From assembly GCA_963575645.1 (NCBI GenBank), contig OY754466.1:2954001-3018000 (forward strand): a stretch of DNA of 64,000 nt, read 5' to 3'. This document shows positions 59,268-64,000 of the stretch, in pieces. Positions within the stretch are counted from its first letter, which is position 1. Each line of letters begins with the position of its first letter. Position numbers and translations under genes: made by a program. This stretch comes from Xanthostigma xanthostigma (Eukaryota > Arthropoda > Insecta > Raphidioptera > Raphidiidae). The notes under the pieces are model-generated. The model was not told where the DNA came from. It ran no database searches and was given only the letters and a program-made list of their open reading frames with translations.

Positions 59268-60884
59268 CTGAAACAAAAAATACACATAAATAATTAAATT
59301 ATTAATCGATTGGAAGCAAACCTTACGTAAATAGATCATTCGTTATTTCGTAAAGCAAAACTCAGTGACACTATTAAAATCAATATAGGTACATAAAATA
59401 AGTTTAAAAGCTCTATCAAGTAGTATAAATAAGCTACTTTTGGATCGTAGAAGGCAATAAGGTGATTAACCAATCTTAGGTTCTTTGAATCAATTTTTTA
59501 CTGGTTTGTTTTAAAATATTGTAAACTTGTTTGTGAATGTTATAGGACAGATGGAAGAACAAACACACGTTTGAATTCTGTGCCTTTTGCTTATTGAGCA
59601 ATAAACATATATTTATTTATTTATTTAAAACTGCCCCTCCTCCAACATTTAATTCCGGTCGCTAATATACAAAGATCAATTTATCCATAACAAGCTGACC
59701 CGGCGTACTTCATAACCGCCTAACAGTCAAAGAATGTCGTGGACTCGTGTTAACTTTTAGCTAAACTTACTTTAGGATTTTAATAACGTAATTTGTTTTT
59801 TTTTCTCAAATCCAAATAACAATTGAAAAAATTTGTAACAATGTGCCAACAAATAGAAAAATTCCAAACAACGAAAAAAATAATGTTAATGTATTTCAGT
59901 TACAGTTTGATGATACCAGAATTTTTTGTGTCGCTATACATTTCTCTATTTTGATCACTTTCAAAACAGTGTTCTGTTTTAGAAAAGTATGAATTTGACG
60001 AGCTATAATAGCGCATCTATTATATAATAAATTGTCAAGTTCAAGGTTTCAACTGTATATATGTGGCTTAATATATGGACGACACATGTCGACTGAAGCA
60101 GTCCCGTTAATCCAATTCAATATAGTTATTTAATACAACTCGAAGACAAGTTGATTGTCACTTCGTTTCATATTTTAATGTCACAATGTGTGTACTAAAC
60201 TCGTTAACGGTAATTGTGTCAAGTGGACTATGACAAACAAATCATTTGATGGTGGAGAAAATAGCTGTTTATATTATTATTTTACTATTGTTCGTTATTG
60301 TTATTACACGCAGAGTTGGGAATAATCGAACGGTTTTAATAATCGATAGGCTGCTATTCGAACGACGTTGATAATCGAATGATTAATTCGAAATTACTCT
60401 TTCGCATATCACTACATATTGTAACAAAACTGAGTGTTGCGTGCCCTCTGTTGGGACGACTATGGCTTCTGTAGAATCTTATAAAACAAAGTCTCACCGC
60501 CGCGTCTGTCTGTCTAAACGCGATAAACTCAAAAACTACTGAACGAATTTCATTACAATTTCCACCAATGGACGGAGTGATTCAAGAGAAAGGTTTATGT
60601 GTATAATTCGTTAATGGTTTGTGTAAATTGGTTGAAAATAAGTTTGCTCTGTTTCCTTTGATATTGTACATACTTATAGAAAAAGTTATTCTATATATCT
60701 ATTCTGACCATTCGCAACCTTGTATCTCTTTTAGTTTCGAGATATAGCCGATTTTAGCTATTTAAATTTTAATTCATTTTAAACCGTCATAGAGTCTAAA
60801 CTAATCGAGATACGACTTTGTGCTTAGGCCTAATCGATTTAGCGTACTATTTTCTATAAAACAGTATAGTATATAATATGAAAT

Positions 60885-61468
60885 CTGACATTTAAACGGG
60901 TATTGAGTGTTATAAAATGAGCAAAACTAGTTTTGCGCATTTTCAATTGGTCAAATCTGGTTCTGTCCATTTTTGAATGGATAGTACTAGTTCTGCTTGT
61001 TTCATTCAATCAACGTTCGAACCCGAACAAAAGTAGGGTTATGTTCTTGTTTACCTATTGAATTGTTCTCCTGAATGTTATAATTAATATAATTGTGGGA
61101 TATATTCAGTGCAATAATTAAGTAAAAATGCAAGATGAATTCGAATCTCAACTAGTTCGCCTATTGTAGGCTTCTGAAACATAATTTTATGACGAAACAT
61201 AATTACCTTACTACACTAAGTGAGGTTAAGAAATCAAATTTATTGAAAGCTGAATTAAAACTTGTCTGCTAAACAATACAGAAGAATAAATCGCTTTGAT
61301 ATAATAAGTATCATTGATGTGGAAAAGTTAATTAAAAAACGCAAAGAAGATTCCGATGCCATACTAGTACTGTCCGTTCAAAAATGGACAGAACTGTCCA
61401 ATTGAAAATGCGCAAAACTAGTTTTGCTCATTTTATAACACTCAATATCCGTTTAAATGTAAGATTTC
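60885..61468. repeat. Foldback element with repeated AAAACTAGTTTTG words
   Basis: Left arm 60885-60995 and right arm 61365-61468 are inverted copies (ACTCAATA(T)CCGTTTAAATG at the right; CATTTAAACGGGTATTGAGT at the left). AAAACTAGTTTTGC(G/T)CATTT is present in each arm and again at 61497. Confidence 0.82.
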
Positions 61469-62298
61469 GGGTTTGGTAAATATATTCGTTGGTCAAAACT
61501 AGTTTTGCGCATTTATTTCGGTCATTGACCGAATTCGGGTATAGACCGTAACATATTATATGCATAAACCCTGTGATACTGACCAACCTTACAACCTGCT
61601 TATATTTCTGAGTACTGATCAAAGTTTCATGGAACTGGCAGGGTTGCCACAAAACATGTTTTTTGATCACCTGTCTGTAAGAAATACAATTTTTGTCGAA
61701 TTGTTGTGCCCAACTAAACTTTGTTTAAGAATACTCAGTTTTTGAATCGTCTGCTTGTACTTTGCAAAATGAAAAGAAGGTTGTTTAGATGCTCGGTCGG
61801 TAACAATGAGTCACAATGATTTAATAATATATGTATGTAGGTAGGGACAGACTAGAGCGATTGTTTCAAGAAAAGGACAAGACGCATACATATCACGTAT
61901 ACAAAATACTAATGAGGTAAATGTCTTTATATCGCATGGTTATGTGACAGGATAGCCATTATCTATTGATACAGCAATAACAGCAGAACATTACAGATGT
62001 CGCTAATCTTGGCCGACTTTGCAAGTAATTATAGTGTCCAAGCGGTAAACGTTAAAAAATTGTTGCGATTTTATAGAGGACTACCGGCCAGTGCCGGATT
62101 AATCATTAGGCAGAGTAGGCACGCACCAAGAAAAAAAACTTTTCATTGAACGAAAATTTTATTTGAAAATTTGTATGAAATTTCCCAACAACAATATTAT
62201 TTTCATTCGTTGTTTATTGTAATTTATTGCATTTAACAAGATAAAATTTAAAACAACGTCTCATTTCTCTTTCATGACCCATCAAAAAACCTGGATCA

Positions 62299-62646
62299 TC
62301 AATTATCTATAACCTATCCATTAAGACCATTTCAATAAAGCTAACGAGTCAGGTAAGGCGATGCTGCAGCATCTAGTCAAAGTAATCATGTTGTTACAAT
62401 ATCACATAAGACATTGAAGTAACAGGATGCCTGGAGCCGATCATCTGGAAGTTACTCGCATCCCTTCATCAACTTGAAAAGACCTGATTGCATTGCCTAG
62501 GAGCCCGGACAGGATTAATCTGACCCTGGTCACTGCGCTCAACTATTTGTCAATTATCTATAACCTATCCATTAAGACCATTTCAATAAAGCTAACGAGT
62601 CAGGTAAGGCGATGATGCAGTATCTAGTCAAAGTAATCAAGTTGTT
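62299..62646 (+). repeat. Direct repeat of about 100 bp, period 248
   Basis: Units 62299-62397 and 62547-62646 begin CAATTATCTATAACCTATCC and are nearly identical; the 149-base spacer is present once. CGAGTCAGGTAAGGCGATG is in both. Confidence 0.88.
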
Positions 62647-62809
62647 ACACGCAACCCTGCAAGAGTCTGAGCCGATAGCGGGGAACCCTTCTGGGATTCC
62701 TTTTGCTGTAGTTACTAAAGAAAGAGCTTTTAAATTTATTAGTCGTTAAGGACTTTTTAGGAGTAGCAGTCCTCAGTTGAAATTGAGTTGCCATTGTTTG
62801 ATCATTATA

Positions 62810-63410
62810 TCTATACTAATATATAAAGTTGAAGAGTTTGTTTGTTTGTTTGTTTGAACGCGCTAATCTCAGGAACTACTGGTTCAAGTTGAAAAAAATT
62901 TTTTTTGTTGGATAGCTCATTTATCGAGGAAGGCTATAGGCTATATAAAATCAGGCTACGACCATTAGGAGCGGAGCATTAATGAAAAATGTTCCAAATG
63001 TATCTAAAAAATTAGCTTCTATTCAGGTGAAATGCACTAACTAAGTATACTCATATTAGCGATGTAAGAGTACAACGCCGGCTAGCGCAATCGGTACAGC
63101 ACAAGACTGTCAATACCAGGGTCGTGGGTTCGAGCCCTACGTTGGGCGAATGCATTTTTATTTTTTTTTATTTTCTACATTGCTTTCTTCTAAGGCTTAC
63201 ATTAAAATTTATTTAAATTTTATTTAATTAATTAAAAAAATTTATTAGTTACTGCTTTTTATCGACAAAAAATTTTGAACGGTAACTCCGATCATCATGA
63301 AATTTGGACACAACATTCATCTCGGTAAACTAATATGAATGTGTGTACTCATGTTCCTCCCTTCCCCATTCGTTCTTTTACACCCGGCTGAAACCGAACG
63401 GGACCGCTAG
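62810..63410 (+). mobile_element. Helitron family R, copy 5, with tRNA-like insert
   Basis: It starts TCTATACTAATATATAAAGT after A and ends GGGACCGCTAG before T; 601 bp. It is collinear with 35784-36381, including the tRNA-like block. Confidence 0.9.
63077..63148 (+). repeat. tRNA-like segment inside Helitron R copy 5
   Basis: GCCGGCTAGCGCAATCGGTA, then AAGACTGTCAATACC, then GGGTTCGAGCCCTACG: a 72-base tRNA-like layout with A and B boxes. GCC...GGC(G) can pair partly at the ends. It is better preserved than the copy at 36041. The anticodon position reads GTC; the D arm recalls tRNA-Asn. Confidence 0.72.
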
Positions 63411-63837
63411 TAAGAATATAACCGTATATATTCCGCTTTTAGTTTCAGAGATACAATCGCGTTTATATATTTTCTTATAAACGCCCTAACTTCTAAACTA
63501 ATAAAGGTAGTGAGGTGGGAGTAGTCGGAATCGATTCATCGCGACATTTTCTAAACCTCAGTTGTAAGTCATAACAAATCAGCATTGTTTTAACGGTCTG
63601 ATTATAAGAACTATATGCTTGAAATAATCCACTAATGCAAGCCAATGTCAATAAAGCGGTCAGAATGTTGGTCGGCTGCCCGAATGAATTAAAACTAAAT
63701 CACCTATGCAGAGGACATCGAACAAATACACGGGTACAGAAATAAACTGAACTGCATGCATGTCGGCAAGGGATGACCAATCTCGTATGACCAGTACAAG
63801 ATGATAAACAGTTTTGTTACTTTCATACATATATTTT

Positions 63838-64000
63838 TATAGCGGTTCCGCCCGGTTACACCCGAGTGCAAAAGAACGAATGGGGGCATGAGTACGCACA
63901 TTCATCTTAGTTTGCCAAGATGAATGATGTGTCCAAATTTCATGATGATCGGAGTTACCGTTCAAAAGTTTTTGTCGGACGGACAAAGTTTGAGTTACAT
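63838..64000 (-). mobile_element. Helitron family R, copy 6, cut by the window edge
   Basis: The reverse complement has GGTAACTCCGATCATCATGA and CGGGTGTAACCGGGCGGAAC, ending in CTAT in place of CTRR. It is the only copy in this orientation. Confidence 0.82.

Larger units (their letters stand above)
59268..64000 (-). other. how: how intron continuing past the right edge
   Basis: More than 4.7 kb. It contains a family M-related fragment (59795-59940), a fragment like the 22278 hAT ends (60313-60410), wording typical of old insect repeats (CTCAAAAACTACTGAACGAA near 60527), a foldback, direct repeats and two Helitron R copies. No host gene was found. Confidence 0.8.

Overview
The window is AT-rich eukaryotic DNA that reads as insect nuclear genome. 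The evidence is an unmistakable held out wings/Quaking (how) gene spread over tens of kilobases with GT-AG introns, a THAP-domain gene, three TTAGG-type telomere-like units near 13.2 kb, and a dense load of insect-style TIR elements, MITEs and Helitrons. I cannot fix the order of insect from sequence alone.

Host genes. (1) Left edge, plus strand: the last two coding exons of a THAP zinc-finger gene (346-587 and 1356-1621). The first half of its zinc finger lies in an exon I cannot see. (2) Minus strand, filling most of the window: the STAR-family RNA-binding protein gene how. Exons run from right to left: 59134-59267 (QUA1-KH linker and start of KH), 33391-33507 (KH core with GPRG loop), 32210-32350 (rest of KH), 31864-31966 (QUA2), 28065-28396 (C-terminal region with a read-through stop), and an isolated distal exon 18800-18878. 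The distal exon encodes a second C-terminus with the REHPYQR nuclear-localisation motif known from QKI-5 and nuclear HOW. All splice phases agree. The QUA1 exon(s) and start codon lie beyond base 64000. The intron at 33508-59133 is 25.6 kb and the one at 18879-28064 is 9.2 kb.

Everything else is transposable-element or unassigned sequence. Between the THAP gene and the distal how exon (about 1.6-18.8 kb): a recurring MITE (family A), a CCGACTTC foldback, a 504-bp TIR element, two hAT MITEs with 8-bp target duplications, a 674-bp hairpin with 316-bp arms, a mariner-type remnant, a GC-richer island, and a pogo/Tigger remnant keeping a transposase C-terminus with a PCNA-binding box. Inside the how introns: a hAT element inserted into a Helitron-like repeat (with an unoccupied relative at 39.3 kb), several foldback MITEs, one fossil LTR with a tRNA-Lys primer site, six members of a Helitron family (two carrying a tRNA-like insert), a PIF/Harbinger element with a TTA duplication, a LINE 3' end, paired TTAA-ended elements, two further pogo-type remnants, and a THAP-encoding TIR element with its deletion derivative. 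Penelope-style hammerhead-like motifs also occur there.

For function, only how and the THAP gene matter. The transposons may shape how RNA processing: copies of one foldback MITE bracket the two exons encoding the KH end and QUA2, and another sits 130 bp upstream of the exon carrying the alternative C-terminus. The octamer TGACGTCA, the CREB/ATF site, occurs 12 times, ten of them inside TIR elements of several families.
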